Positions 28,115 to 37,011 of a DNA stretch of 64,000 nt are shown piece after piece. The stretch's first letter is position 1, and each line of letters starts with the position of its first letter. Origin of the DNA: an uncultured Eubacteriales bacterium. Lineage in GTDB: Bacteria > Bacillota > Clostridia > Lachnospirales > Lachnospiraceae. The position numbers were made by a program, and so were the translations under genes. The notes under the pieces are model-generated. The model searched no databases. It had not been told where the DNA came from and was given only the letters and a program-made list of their open reading frames with translations. The stretch lies in the NCBI GenBank assembly GCA_900539455.1, contig UQCD01000008.1, positions 1 to 64,000 on the forward strand, written 5' to 3'.

Positions 28115-28819
28115 ATGAATAATAAAAACAAATTAAGTATTAAAGACAATAAAATATTAAGTGAATTGGGAGTTAGTGATAATAGTAATGTTATATTTCA
28201 TGAACTAGGAAATATTGTAATGTTAATGAATTTGTCAATTAGTAAAATTGAAAAGGACTATAAAGATATTGAAGAAAATAAATATTTTAAAAGTCTAAAA
28301 GAAGATACAAAGCAGATTGTATATTTAATTAATAGCAGTAAGGTAAAGGGAAAAATTTATTCTATAGAAAAAAAGAGCATTAATGTTGAAAAATTAATAT
28401 TTAACTTAGCCACAAAATATAAAGAACAATGTGAAAAAGCCGGCATAAAATTAGTAGTTAATGTTGATAAAAATTCTAAGAATACCTATTATGATTTAGA
28501 TGAATTTAAAATATCCAGAGTAATTGAGAATATAACTATTAACGCAATAGAAGAGCTTGAGCTATGCAATATTGAAGAAAAAAATATTAATATAAACTTA
28601 TATATTAATAAAACTGGCATAGTAATTTCAATAAATAATAATGGCAGAGTAATTGAAAGTGATAAAATAAGGGAAATATTTAGACCTTATATTACTGGAA
28701 AAAGAAATGGAAATGGTATAGGATTAGCTTTTTGTGAAAAAATTGTAAGGCTGCACGGGGGAAGTATTGAGGTAACCTCTAATAAAAAAGCAGGGACAAC
28801 CTTTATTATAAAATTGTAA
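28115..28819 (+). CDS. Histidine-kinase-like ATPase without sensor domain
   Basis: A 234-aa cytoplasmic protein. An N-terminal helix resembles a phosphoacceptor helix (NVIFHELGNIVMLMNLSISK, candidate H29), and the GHKL ATPase domain has the N box (VIENITINAIEEL), a G1-like NNNGR and the G2 box GNGIGLAFCEKIVRLHGG. There is no transmembrane segment or receiver domain, and no adjacent regulator gene. It could be an orphan kinase fed by others. The N box begins with Glu-Asn, consistent with ATP binding. Confidence 0.72.
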   Translation: MNNKNKLSIKDNKILSELGVSDNSNVIFHELGNIVMLMNLSISKIEKDYKDIEENKYFKSLKEDTKQIVYLINSSKVKGKIYSIEKKSINVEKLIFNLATKYKEQCEKAGIKLVVNVDKNSKNTYYDLDEFKISRVIENITINAIEELELCNIEEKNININLYINKTGIVISINNNGRVIESDKIREIFRPYITGKRNGNGIGLAFCEKIVRLHGGSIEVTSNKKAGTTFIIKL

Positions 28820-28889
28820 GAGGTTTAATGAAATTATAGTTTGCATTAAATAATGTTTAAAAGATATTTAAGTAGAACTTAAATAAGAA

Positions 28890-28963
28890 AAGGCAATGAC
28901 TACTGTGCTTAGGACTACGAAAATCTAATTTTTATATAACAAGCATTAATCATTGCCTTATTT
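28890..28963. terminator. Inverted repeat with structured loop between convergent genes
   Basis: AAGGCAATGA (28890-28899) and TCATTGCCTT (28950-28959) form a 10-bp stem, followed by ATTTTAT. The 50-base loop has a second possible pairing (GTGCTT with AAGCAT). It lies between converging genes and may terminate both. The rest of 28820-29042 shows nothing else. Confidence 0.45.
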
Positions 28964-29042
28964 TATATATTGGCTTAAATATACTTTATAAAAAGCCAAT
29001 TTAAATAAAAGTATAGAATAAAATGTAAAAATATATAAGAGA

Positions 29043-30038
29043 TTATGACTGTGAAAATGGGAATAGCATATCCAACATTCTAAGGGTTTTAAAATCACCT
29101 TTGACCTTCATTTCACTTGTCATAAATGCTTTTTGAAAACTAAGTCTGCCATGAATAATATCATCAAGTGTTTGATGTTTAAGGGTAATTACTACCTGTG
29201 CATTATCATGCTTTTCGTATTTGCAATACAGATTATCATTTTCAATATTTACATAAAGCTGTTTGTTTTTGTCCTCGATATTAAAAAGGTAAGATGCTGC
29301 AAAATCATCCTGAGGAGTAAAGCAGTTAGTCATAGGTCTGATAAATTCTGTATTTATGTCAGTACCTTGCTCACTAAGCTTTTCTTTAAAGAATGAGGCT
29401 AATTGTTCAATATCCTCTTTTTGTTGTTTCACATAAATATCGTCAGAAACATACTTTGAAAGCTGTTCGCTTTCCTGAGGGGTAAGCTGTATAGAAGTCT
29501 TTATCAGGTTTTGTTTTATAGCAATGCTGCTAGAAGGTAAAAGCTTAATCTTCTGGGATATAGTTCTATATATATTTTCAGCCTTTTTCTCAATATATTT
29601 TGTATAATCAGGGTTTCTGTCAAAGTCTAAAGTATCTTCAACATATGCACAAATACCTGAGCTTAAAGGACCTCCTAAAAGCTCCCACGCATTTTTTAAA
29701 GACATCATAGCTTCTTTTTCTCCATAGGTTGTTGAAATAACAACAGGGGTCATATATAAAGTACTGATTTTTGTTTTATCTCCGTAAAACCAGCAGGCAT
29801 CGAGAAACTGCTGCATATAGCCACCTATGCCCATCCATTCAACACTACAAGCAAGTATAATACCGTCAGCTTCTTTAAGTGTTTGAGGAAGAGTTGTAAT
29901 AGAATTTTTTATATCATAAAGATTATAACGGGTATGTGTAACTCTGATTTCATCAAAGACATTTTCGATTTTCTTTAAAACATATAGTGTTGGGTCTTCA
30001 ATAACTCCACGACCACCATAATATATATTTATATGCAA
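29043..30038 (-). CDS. Flavodoxin-like NAD(P)H oxidoreductase fused to an SCP2 domain
   Basis: A protein of about 331 aa. The first 190 residues look like an FMN-dependent NAD(P)H oxidoreductase (IILACSVEWMGIGGYMQQFLDAC, VVISTTYGEKEAMMSL). The last 110 (NDNLYCKYEKHDNAQVVITLKHQTLDDIIHGR, then KVKGDFKTLRMLDMLFPF) resemble an SCP2 sterol-carrier domain. The TTG at 30038 is preferred because AAAGGAG lies 8 bases upstream; starting at the ATG at 30056 would put that site inside the gene. Substrate unknown; single-gene unit. Confidence 0.72.
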   Translation of the reverse strand: MHINIYYGGRGVIEDPTLYVLKKIENVFDEIRVTHTRYNLYDIKNSITTLPQTLKEADGIILACSVEWMGIGGYMQQFLDACWFYGDKTKISTLYMTPVVISTTYGEKEAMMSLKNAWELLGGPLSSGICAYVEDTLDFDRNPDYTKYIEKKAENIYRTISQKIKLLPSSSIAIKQNLIKTSIQLTPQESEQLSKYVSDDIYVKQQKEDIEQLASFFKEKLSEQGTDINTEFIRPMTNCFTPQDDFAASYLFNIEDKNKQLYVNIENDNLYCKYEKHDNAQVVITLKHQTLDDIIHGRLSFQKAFMTSEMKVKGDFKTLRMLDMLFPFSQS

Positions 30039-30154
30039 GGTAATTGCTCCTTTCAAAATAACATAAAAAGTAATTGTAGATTTGTATATACTAAGTAATT
30101 ATCTAAAGTCTAAAATATATTTTAATATAAATAGGAGCTTGTTGCAACGAACAT

Positions 30155-31687
30155 TTATTCAAATATATAAGTTAAGTGGGAAAAAGTAATTTTATCACCT
30201 TCTAAAAGCTTAAATTTTTCATGAGGGGATAATAAGGTATCATTGACATATGTACCATTGGAGGAATTCATATCCTCAATATAATAAGAGTTATTTTCAA
30301 AGTAAATACAGGCGTGAATACGGCTGATTAGTGGATTATTAATAATCATATTAGTAGAATTTTTAAGCTTTCCTATTGTAAAGGGATATGAATTAATAGG
30401 AACATTATCCACATAGTCAGTACCAGTATACACTAAGCGATGAATTGCAGTGGTGTTATTTTGCCTTGATAAAATTGTCGTATTGCCAAATTCCTGAAAT
30501 TGGTCAGAAGAATTGTAAATAGGTGTGGTTGGGGATAGTGTATTGTCAGATATTGTGTTAATATGAACAGAGTCATTTTCATATATAAAGTTATTATCAG
30601 AAAAGGGTTGGGTTTTCTGAGGAATTTTTGCTGAAGGAAATATAGTATAGAGATATTTAATGCTGCCAGTAATAATTACTATAGCTATACATATTAATAG
30701 AATAGATAATTTTGTTGAAATATAATTATTAACCTTACAATATGCTGTTAAAATAAGTAATAACACAAAAATTCCACCTAAAAGTGCAGATTTTATGTAA
30801 AAAGATGTGGAAATTGTGTATAAAGTAGTGACTTTTTCAGGTGTATTGTGCATAACTGCATATTTATTATTAAGATTTTTAAAAGAAACAAATAATTTTG
30901 GTGATGTAGAGTTATTATCGGTGTCTGACTTTAAGGTGTCTAAATTATTAGAACTATTGTTTTCAGATAATTTTATTGAATTGCTTTTATCCAGAAAAGA
31001 AATATCGTGATTAATAATAGTTGGAATATTATTTAAATTGTTGTTTAAAGGTAAGCTTGAGTTCGATGTTGTTATTGGATTTTTAGTAAATAGGCTGTTA
31101 GAAGTTGTATTTTCAGAGAAATTAGGTATCTTGCAACTAATGTTAGAGGATAATACAATGCTTTTTAACATACTAATATTAAAGCCATCCTTAGCAGCTT
31201 CAGAGGATAATCTATAGGCGAGTAATACGAGCTGGTCATCACTATGGTCAATCTTTTTTAGAATGTTTTCAAAAAATGTGGATAATTGTGCATAAAAATT
31301 AAAATCCAGTGCAGGACATATAATAAATGAGGTTGAATATTTCTCAGGATCAAGATAAATATAATTCTCATCAATAAGCAAAGAATTTATGTTAATAAGA
31401 TATTCTTCAAGAAACCCTATGGTATCCATAAGGGACAAAATAATATTAGTATAAGCCTTATAATTAATTGAATTGGTTAAAAATAAAGAGGAAAAGGACT
31501 GCTTTGAGGTTATATCATATTTAAAAATTGGGTTATTATCTACTATTGTATAGGAAAAATCAAGGGTGTTTGGAATAGAGTTATTAGATAACATTTGTAT
31601 TCTAAAGTCGCTTTTATAGTTATAGGCAGGAAAATCCTCTAACAGTATATAGTTTTTTGTGTAATTTTTGGTAAAAGATGTCTTCAT
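30155..31687 (-). CDS. FHA-domain membrane protein of the Tad locus
   Basis: A 510-aa protein. The N-terminal domain (about 1-190) resembles the DUF6382 region often fused to FHA in Clostridial Tad loci. A Ser/Asn-rich linker and two hydrophobic helices (about 297-350) follow, then a C-terminal FHA domain (about 430-508) with FTIGKLKNS, SRIHACI and SSNGTYVND, which binds phosphothreonine peptides. It is the last gene of the pilus operon and overlaps the previous ORF by 4 bases. A role in phospho-dependent control of pilus assembly is inferred. Confidence 0.75.
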   Translation of the reverse strand: MKTSFTKNYTKNYILLEDFPAYNYKSDFRIQMLSNNSIPNTLDFSYTIVDNNPIFKYDITSKQSFSSLFLTNSINYKAYTNIILSLMDTIGFLEEYLININSLLIDENYIYLDPEKYSTSFIICPALDFNFYAQLSTFFENILKKIDHSDDQLVLLAYRLSSEAAKDGFNISMLKSIVLSSNISCKIPNFSENTTSNSLFTKNPITTSNSSLPLNNNLNNIPTIINHDISFLDKSNSIKLSENNSSNNLDTLKSDTDNNSTSPKLFVSFKNLNNKYAVMHNTPEKVTTLYTISTSFYIKSALLGGIFVLLLILTAYCKVNNYISTKLSILLICIAIVIITGSIKYLYTIFPSAKIPQKTQPFSDNNFIYENDSVHINTISDNTLSPTTPIYNSSDQFQEFGNTTILSRQNNTTAIHRLVYTGTDYVDNVPINSYPFTIGKLKNSTNMIINNPLISRIHACIYFENNSYYIEDMNSSNGTYVNDTLLSPHEKFKLLEGDKITFSHLTYIFE

Positions 31688-32106
31688 GAGTCCTCCTTTA
31701 TTAGTTTAAATATAATAGAATATCTGCGTATTTTGTTACAATGTAAAAAATTTGAATAAGTATGGGCAGTCTTATTATTTAAGTAGTCGGTTATTATTTT
31801 TATAGAGTTATAATTAGCTTCAATAGACGGTGTGCTGTTTTTATACATTAAAACATAGGAGTTAATGGTTGTTTCAAGAAAATCAGAATTTGTAAAATCA
31901 GAGGTGCTTTTATCATTATAATTAATACTGGCATATATACAGTCACGATAGGATAGAGAATTAGATACTATTTTATCGTGCAGATAAAAGGAAAGCGTGA
32001 TTATAAGAGCTATAATAAAAATTATTATAGGATAAATAAAAGAGGCTTCAATAGTAATACTTGCAGGCAGGTTGTAAAAGAAAATTTTTTTATAATTTAT
32101 ATTCAT
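31684..32106 (-). CDS. TadE/TadF-like minor pseudopilin
   Basis: A small protein of 140 aa with a single N-terminal hydrophobic helix preceded by the pseudopilin-like motif ASITIEASFIYPIII, typical of TadE-like proteins. The remainder is hydrophilic and presumably extracytoplasmic. The ATG at 32106 has GGAGG 8 bases upstream; an in-frame ATG at 32139, overlapping the prepilin peptidase gene, lacks one. Probable substrate of the adjacent peptidase. Confidence 0.7.
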   Translation of the reverse strand: MNINYKKIFFYNLPASITIEASFIYPIIIFIIALIITLSFYLHDKIVSNSLSYRDCIYASINYNDKSTSDFTNSDFLETTINSYVLMYKNSTPSIEANYNSIKIITDYLNNKTAHTYSNFLHCNKIRRYSIIFKLIKEDS

Positions 32107-32135
32107 AATAAATACCTCCATATAATAAAATAAAA

Positions 32136-32624
32136 TCATAGAAATTTGCCTGTGAAAAGAATAAAAACATAGGAAACAAAAATAAATGGAGCTAATGGAA
32201 ATTGATATTTAAGAGAATGTTTTTTTATAATAAGTAAAATTGAAAAAATGCAGGATATTACTAAAGATAAAAATAATAGCTGAATTGTAAAATTTATACC
32301 TAAATAAATACCACAAATAGTAAATATAAGACCATCACCCAGACCTAGAGAGGCTGGAAAGATTAATGATATTACAAATAAGGATATTCCCGGAATAAGA
32401 GATATTATCATTGAAATAAATGAGTAGTCGAATAGAAAAATTCCAGTAATAATCCCAAGTAGTGTAAAAATTATTGATATAAGCAAGTTTATAGTATGTT
32501 TTTTTAGGTCTGTATAACAACATACAATTAGATAAAATAGTAACAACAGATAATTAAAATTTGGTGAAAAAGTATTTGTAAAAAAGGTATTTAAACTACC
32601 TAAAGAAATATATATAAAAATCAT
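32136..32624 (-). CDS. Type IV prepilin peptidase (TadV/CpaA-like, family A24)
   Basis: A 162-aa polytopic membrane protein with the two catalytic aspartates of aspartic prepilin peptidases: D39 in CCYTDLKKH and D97 in SLGLGDGLI (GxGD motif). About five or six hydrophobic segments are visible. It lacks the N-terminal methylase domain of PilD, as normal for TadV/CpaA. It should cleave the leader of the Flp pilin and TadE-like proteins in this operon. Its start and stop touch both neighbours, implying tight coupling. Confidence 0.85.
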   Translation of the reverse strand: MIFIYISLGSLNTFFTNTFSPNFNYLLLLFYLIVCCYTDLKKHTINLLISIIFTLLGIITGIFLFDYSFISMIISLIPGISLFVISLIFPASLGLGDGLIFTICGIYLGINFTIQLLFLSLVISCIFSILLIIKKHSLKYQFPLAPFIFVSYVFILFTGKFL

Positions 32625-33685
32625 TAGTTAATAAGCTCCTCACATCGTGTGCATAGTCTAAAGTAAGATGCCAGTTGTGTATAATCTATTTTGTATATAT
32701 GACTGGTAAAGGTAGGACAATCCAGGGAATAGTGATACCTATCTCCTTCAGTGGTAAGGTAAACATATTCTGCATTTGTTGAATAAGCTGGATAATTACA
32801 TCTGTAACAAGCAATCATCCCTAAGGTTGGAATATCCTTTACTGGTACAACAGAGGTATATTTGGTTAAATAAGAGCAGTATTTGTTTGTATGATAAACA
32901 TTTCCAGATAAACTGCAATAAACATATATTGTTGTATCTCCCTTGTTTGGAGTAATATTTTTTCCATAAAACAGATGAAGCTTGCAAAATTGTTTTATAG
33001 GAAGAGATAAGTGCCAAGGTAAAAAGGGCAGCTTGATTTTGTAGGATAAATGAATAAATAAGTCATTTGTTGCAGTATCAAGATAAGTACCATTAAAAGA
33101 TAGTCCTTTAGTTTTATCTACAATATTGCTGGAGTTTATAACGGCTTGTATGTCATTGCTGCTAAAAAGCTTGCTAATATAGCTGGCAGTAATAAGGGAA
33201 GAGGTTATATTATAAGTAGTATTTGAGAAAGAGCTTTCATTTTGTGTCTGATATTGGTAAAAGTCGAGAGTTTCCTTATTATTTAAAGAGGAAATAGAGC
33301 AGGCTATGTAGTAGTTAGAGGAAAACTCTCTTGCAATTTCTGACATACGCTCCTGAAAGGTATTTTGTATGTATAAAATATTAAATAAGTAAATAATAGA
33401 GCTTATAATTAAAATATATATAGGTAAAATTATACTTGCTTCTACAGTAATAATACCGCGAAGGTGGGTAGATAAAAATGCCCTTCCCAAACTAGAAGTG
33501 TTACTGGCGCGAAATATTTTAGAATATTGCTTGCTGCCGGGGAACGCATCAACTATATTTCTAGAATAGTCCGTAGTATTGATACAAAAATCAGTAGCCT
33601 GCATATTTTGGAGAGTTGACGAAAATTTTTTAGAATGTTTAATTAATAGAATAAAATCGCCAGGGCTTAGAGCTGCAAAGGGCAT
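32624..33685 (-). CDS. TadE-like protein with duplicated cysteine-rich C-terminal motif
   Basis: A 353-aa protein. A 75-residue N-terminal region precedes a TadE-type segment (GIITVEASIILPIYILII, about 77-95). The C-terminal 110 residues hold two copies of a motif with histidine, cysteine and a later CxxC: VYHTNKYCSYL to CYRC, then RYHYSLDCPTF to CTRC. The motif recurs at the end of the protein at 47730-48965. The start has AAAGGAGG upstream, so the long N terminus is real. A metal-binding or surface role is inferred. Confidence 0.7.
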   Translation of the reverse strand: MPFAALSPGDFILLIKHSKKFSSTLQNMQATDFCINTTDYSRNIVDAFPGSKQYSKIFRASNTSSLGRAFLSTHLRGIITVEASIILPIYILIISSIIYLFNILYIQNTFQERMSEIAREFSSNYYIACSISSLNNKETLDFYQYQTQNESSFSNTTYNITSSLITASYISKLFSSNDIQAVINSSNIVDKTKGLSFNGTYLDTATNDLFIHLSYKIKLPFLPWHLSLPIKQFCKLHLFYGKNITPNKGDTTIYVYCSLSGNVYHTNKYCSYLTKYTSVVPVKDIPTLGMIACYRCNYPAYSTNAEYVYLTTEGDRYHYSLDCPTFTSHIYKIDYTQLASYFRLCTRCEELIN

Positions 33686-33766
33686 ATTTATCTATCCTCC
33701 TTTCGGTAAAATTTAATAATATTTTTAAAGTTAAATAAGTGAATAATTTGTCATTAGTACAAACCT

Positions 33767-35254
33767 CTACTGGTAGTTATATGAGGTGGCTATATCATAG
33801 TTTGTGGCAAAATTTGTTGAGCCAAAATTACCAAAACTAAAAAAAGTTTTTTTAATACTATAGGAATACTTAATATAAGCACCACATATACAAGAGTTAA
33901 TCCTAAAGGATTCATTGTAGTTTAGTGACATATCTAATTGAATTAAGTCCATTGTTCTAAAACGAAGAGCTAACTCATTTTGGGCAGTAAGCAGTAATTT
34001 TAAGTAAAAACAATAATCATAGCCCTCCTTTCCATTGTTAGCGGATATAGTATCTGGTGATAACCGGGTTATTCCATCTAAGGATAAAGTCCAAGTTTTT
34101 GAATCTTTAATAAGTGGAACTTTTTTTCCAGCCAGCAAATCCTTTACATCTATAATACCTTCAGCCGTTGACCATGAGCTAATAATTGCAAATTCTGCAA
34201 TAGCTGTGGATATTGGACCACCACCAGTGCATTTTTTTGCAAGGTCATGGGCAGCAGTTCTTTTAGCAGAATTAGAAATAATATATGAGGCATTAAGGCT
34301 TGCACGCATAAAAATTAGCTTAATAGCTGTATTCAAAATATTGGCATCATCATTGGCAGCACCATTAATAATATATTCTAATTCGTAACTAAGCAGGGAA
34401 TTATGTTGTTTATTAGTGTAACAGTTAAAAATTGAGGACACATATTCCTCCATAGCAATTCGTTCTAATGAAATATGTTCATTTGATTTTATGTATCCTT
34501 CGCCTATAACAGAGGCTTCATCTGAAAGCTGTGTATTAAGTGAAGGCAGGGTTAATTTATCAACAGTTGTGGTAGATATTTCTTTAGTATTATCAACCAA
34601 CAGTAATAATAAATTGTGTTGAATAATATTGGCTATATGGTCAGACATATTCTGCTTATATGTAGGTGCTTGAGAATTGCTTATATCAAGACACTCCCTG
34701 CGGTCCTCCATAGGAGGATTGTCTAAGATAGATAAATCAATATCTGCTTTTTCTTGATTTTGATTTGTAAAATCAGGTATATCTACCTTAAATGAGTTAG
34801 AGGCGGATATAATACTTTGGGAAATGTTAGCAGGCTCCTTATATTTCATATAGCTTTTTACCTGTTCATAGAAGACTGCTCCATCATTGTCGGTAAGCTT
34901 TGTAGAAGATAAGATTTCTACATTGTCAATTTGTCCTTGTAGAAAATTGTAATTGTCGGAAAATATATCGGTTGGAATATTCGGGGAAATATTCTCTTTT
35001 GCAATAGAGGATAAGTATTCAGTGCAATTAATGTCTGCCGGATTAATTGCAAATAGACCATAGTCCTCAAATAATTCGTAACAATAATTTCCAAAAAGAG
35101 AATCGGCAGCAAGCTGTGAAACATCAGTATAATAGGTCTTAATGCTAGTAATACGGGCTGATTCTAAAATATTAAATATAACGCAGATTATAGTAGTAAG
35201 GGTCAAAGTCAGCAGTATAGTAACATTTCCATAGAGTTTTTTATTAAAAAGCAT
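33767..35254 (-). CDS. TadG-like / DUF5702 family protein of the Tad locus
   Basis: A 495-aa protein with one N-terminal hydrophobic segment (NVTILLTLTLTTIICVIFNI, about 9-29) followed by a long extracytoplasmic region starting ESARITSIKTYYTDVSQLAADSLF. This resembles the DUF5702 proteins in Clostridial Tad operons, which occupy the TadG slot. Its function is not established. The start overlaps the pilin gene by 11 bases and lacks a strong ribosome-binding site, suggesting translational coupling. Confidence 0.65.
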   Translation of the reverse strand: MLFNKKLYGNVTILLTLTLTTIICVIFNILESARITSIKTYYTDVSQLAADSLFGNYCYELFEDYGLFAINPADINCTEYLSSIAKENISPNIPTDIFSDNYNFLQGQIDNVEILSSTKLTDNDGAVFYEQVKSYMKYKEPANISQSIISASNSFKVDIPDFTNQNQEKADIDLSILDNPPMEDRRECLDISNSQAPTYKQNMSDHIANIIQHNLLLLLVDNTKEISTTTVDKLTLPSLNTQLSDEASVIGEGYIKSNEHISLERIAMEEYVSSIFNCYTNKQHNSLLSYELEYIINGAANDDANILNTAIKLIFMRASLNASYIISNSAKRTAAHDLAKKCTGGGPISTAIAEFAIISSWSTAEGIIDVKDLLAGKKVPLIKDSKTWTLSLDGITRLSPDTISANNGKEGYDYCFYLKLLLTAQNELALRFRTMDLIQLDMSLNYNESFRINSCICGAYIKYSYSIKKTFFSFGNFGSTNFATNYDIATSYNYQ

Positions 35255-35486
35255 TTATTTGTGTTTTAATCTTTCTAAAGACTGAGTTTATAATGCTGGT
35301 AATTTGTGCTCTAAAAATGACAATTATAGAAACTAATACCAGCAATAGCAAAATCATTTCAATGGAGCTAATAGCAGATAGCCATATACATTGGGATTTA
35401 GAGCTGTTTAGGGGGTATAGTCTGCTCCTAATCAGATAGGAGAATTTAATTTTTGTTTTTAAAAAAGTTAAATCAAATCTGTTCAT
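35244..35486 (-). CDS. Flp1-type IVb pilin (major pilin candidate)
   Basis: An 80-aa protein. A long basic leader of about 38 residues precedes a hydrophobic pilin helix, SSIEMILLLLVLVSIIVIFRAQ, and a short basic tail (SVFRKIKTQINAF). The pattern, including Glu at +5, matches Flp1 pilins of Clostridia. Cleavage would fall between Ala and Ile in SAISSIEM, so the -1 residue is Ala instead of the usual Gly. AAAGGAAC precedes the start. Probable substrate of the operon's prepilin peptidase. Confidence 0.72.
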   Translation of the reverse strand: MNRFDLTFLKTKIKFSYLIRSRLYPLNSSKSQCIWLSAISSIEMILLLLVLVSIIVIFRAQITSIINSVFRKIKTQINAF

Positions 35487-35557
35487 AGTGTTCCTTTCTT
35501 TAGGGTGGTGTATATACGGAATTTGGGAGAGTTATTGCAGATAATTAATTAAAAACA

Positions 35558-36082
35558 TTAATTAAAGGAAATATTAAAAAAGGCAGGTATCATTATTAAA
35601 ATTAATATTGATAAGAATATAAGCATCATAGGAAATATCAGCTTAGTAGAAGCCTTTTCATATTTCTTTTTAATATTTCTGCGTTTTTCCTCATTGGCAA
35701 AGGTAACCTCAGAGCTTAAAAGTAAGCGTAGCTCCTTAGTTCCCTTCTTTAAATTCTGTTCTAATAGTGAGCAAAATTTAATATAACAGGGAAGACCAAT
35801 TCTTCTTCCTAGATAGAAGTAAGCAGTAGCCTCGGATATACCATTATCTATTTGGGAAATACAAATTTTAAGCTCTTTGTATAGGTAACGATTACAGCTG
35901 AAAGGGGAGTGTTCATAGTCATTTACTATTCTCCGCAGGGAAGAATTTATTGTAAGACCTGTATTAATTAGAAGATTAATCTTTGTAATTAAATCAGGGT
36001 AATCAGACAATAACTGCTCCTTACGCTGCAGAAGCATTTTTTTATTGTCATTTGCAAAAACAAAGGGGATAAGTAGTGCCAA
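35558..36082 (-). CDS. tadC: TadC-like T2SSF protein, 3' part (-1 frame of the preceding ORF)
   Basis: This 174-residue ORF has the cytoplasmic T2SSF domain typical of TadC/GspF (LLINTGLTINSSLRRIVNDY to LRLLLSSEVTFANEEKRRNIKKKYEKASTKL) and a C-terminal hydrophobic helix. Its only near start is TTG at 36082, leaving a stub LALLIPFVF too short to span a membrane. In the same frame upstream codons add FLTIGIV, restoring a full helix. It is therefore probably the second half of a 483-aa TadC joined to the ORF ending at 36097 by a -1 frameshift. Confidence 0.75.
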   Translation of the reverse strand: MALLIPFVFANDNKKMLLQRKEQLLSDYPDLITKINLLINTGLTINSSLRRIVNDYEHSPFSCNRYLYKELKICISQIDNGISEATAYFYLGRRIGLPCYIKFCSLLEQNLKKGTKELRLLLSSEVTFANEEKRRNIKKKYEKASTKLIFPMMLIFLSILILIMIPAFFNISFN

Positions 36083-36096
36083 AACTATCCCGATTG

Positions 36097-36120
36097 TTAA
36101 AAAGGGAGCTTTAGTTCCTC
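36097..36120 (-). promoter_or_regulatory. Candidate -1 ribosomal frameshift signal in tadC
   Basis: On the minus strand the zero frame reads CTC CCT TTT TAA. The heptamer C-CCT-TTT (36100-36106) is a textbook X-XXY-YYZ slippery site, the stop follows at once, and a Shine-Dalgarno-like GAGGAA (36115-36120) lies 10 bases upstream, the spacing of the dnaX stimulator in E. coli. Loss of one T from a run of six would give the same picture. Confidence 0.5.
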
Positions 36121-37008
36121 GTCTTTTTCATAATATTTAATAGTATGTCCATTTACATTAGTTGGCAAAGATACATTGCTTTCATATATACTATTTTCAC
36201 TTTCTAAATTTGACTGAATATTATTGTCATTTGGAGAGGTTAAGTCAGCAACCTTTTGTATAAATATTGGAATAGTAATAGTTGCTGAATGACCCTTGTA
36301 GGTAAGGGTGGCATATAAATTTGTAAGTACACCAGCATTAGGGATATTAGCCATATTAATATGGCCGTCATAGTCAAGGTAATTACTATCCTCTATTTCC
36401 CAAAAAATATTAATATCGTCTACCCTTGAACTAAAGGAAATATCACTTGATATTTCGTATAGGCTTGTATTGTGATTTAACAGGGAATTTTCTATATTTT
36501 CTCTATGCTGGTCAAAGTAAGATAATGCTTGCTCTAAAGAGTAGGCGGCACTTTCAACTTCTAATATAATATCCGTAGTTTCTCCATCAATAACGGCTGT
36601 TAATTGATGAGTTTCAGAGGGACTGCCGTCAGTTGGTCTGACTAAGGAGGTAACATTGCTATTTTTGTTTACTGAGGAGATATTTACAATTAGTCCCAAA
36701 ACAGAAAATACAAATAAAATCACATATATAGAAGCAATTATTCTGGATTTATATATATTTACCATTAGCTTTGGATTAATACCAATATATAATTTTGACA
36801 ATTTGGTAGATAATTTTTTATCCCTTTTTGATAATTGGCTGCCATTTTTTGTTTTATCCAAAGTATTTAAAAGGAAAAATGGCATACCATATAGTATTTT
36901 TAGTGGATGTTCTTTAAGGGGCAAATGCTTATAGTCATTCCAATGATAATGAAAAGTTGTAACAAATATAAGTAATAATATTAATAAAATTAAACAATAT
37001 AATAACAA
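36097..37008 (-). CDS. tadC: TadC-like membrane protein, 5' part ending at a slippery site
   Basis: A 303-residue ORF with two hydrophobic helices (1-18 and 89-110), a basic, presumably cytoplasmic stretch between them, and a long extracytoplasmic domain (about 111-300) without recognised family. It starts at TTG with GAGGTG upstream, 3 bases after tadB. It stops at TAA directly after the heptamer C-CCT-TTT, where a -1 shift would continue into the T2SSF ORF. Alone it lacks any TadC catalytic-platform domain, favouring a split or frameshifted gene. Confidence 0.7.
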   Translation of the reverse strand: MLLYCLILLILLLIFVTTFHYHWNDYKHLPLKEHPLKILYGMPFFLLNTLDKTKNGSQLSKRDKKLSTKLSKLYIGINPKLMVNIYKSRIIASIYVILFVFSVLGLIVNISSVNKNSNVTSLVRPTDGSPSETHQLTAVIDGETTDIILEVESAAYSLEQALSYFDQHRENIENSLLNHNTSLYEISSDISFSSRVDDINIFWEIEDSNYLDYDGHINMANIPNAGVLTNLYATLTYKGHSATITIPIFIQKVADLTSPNDNNIQSNLESENSIYESNVSLPTNVNGHTIKYYEKDEELKLPF

Positions 37009-37011
37009 TGT

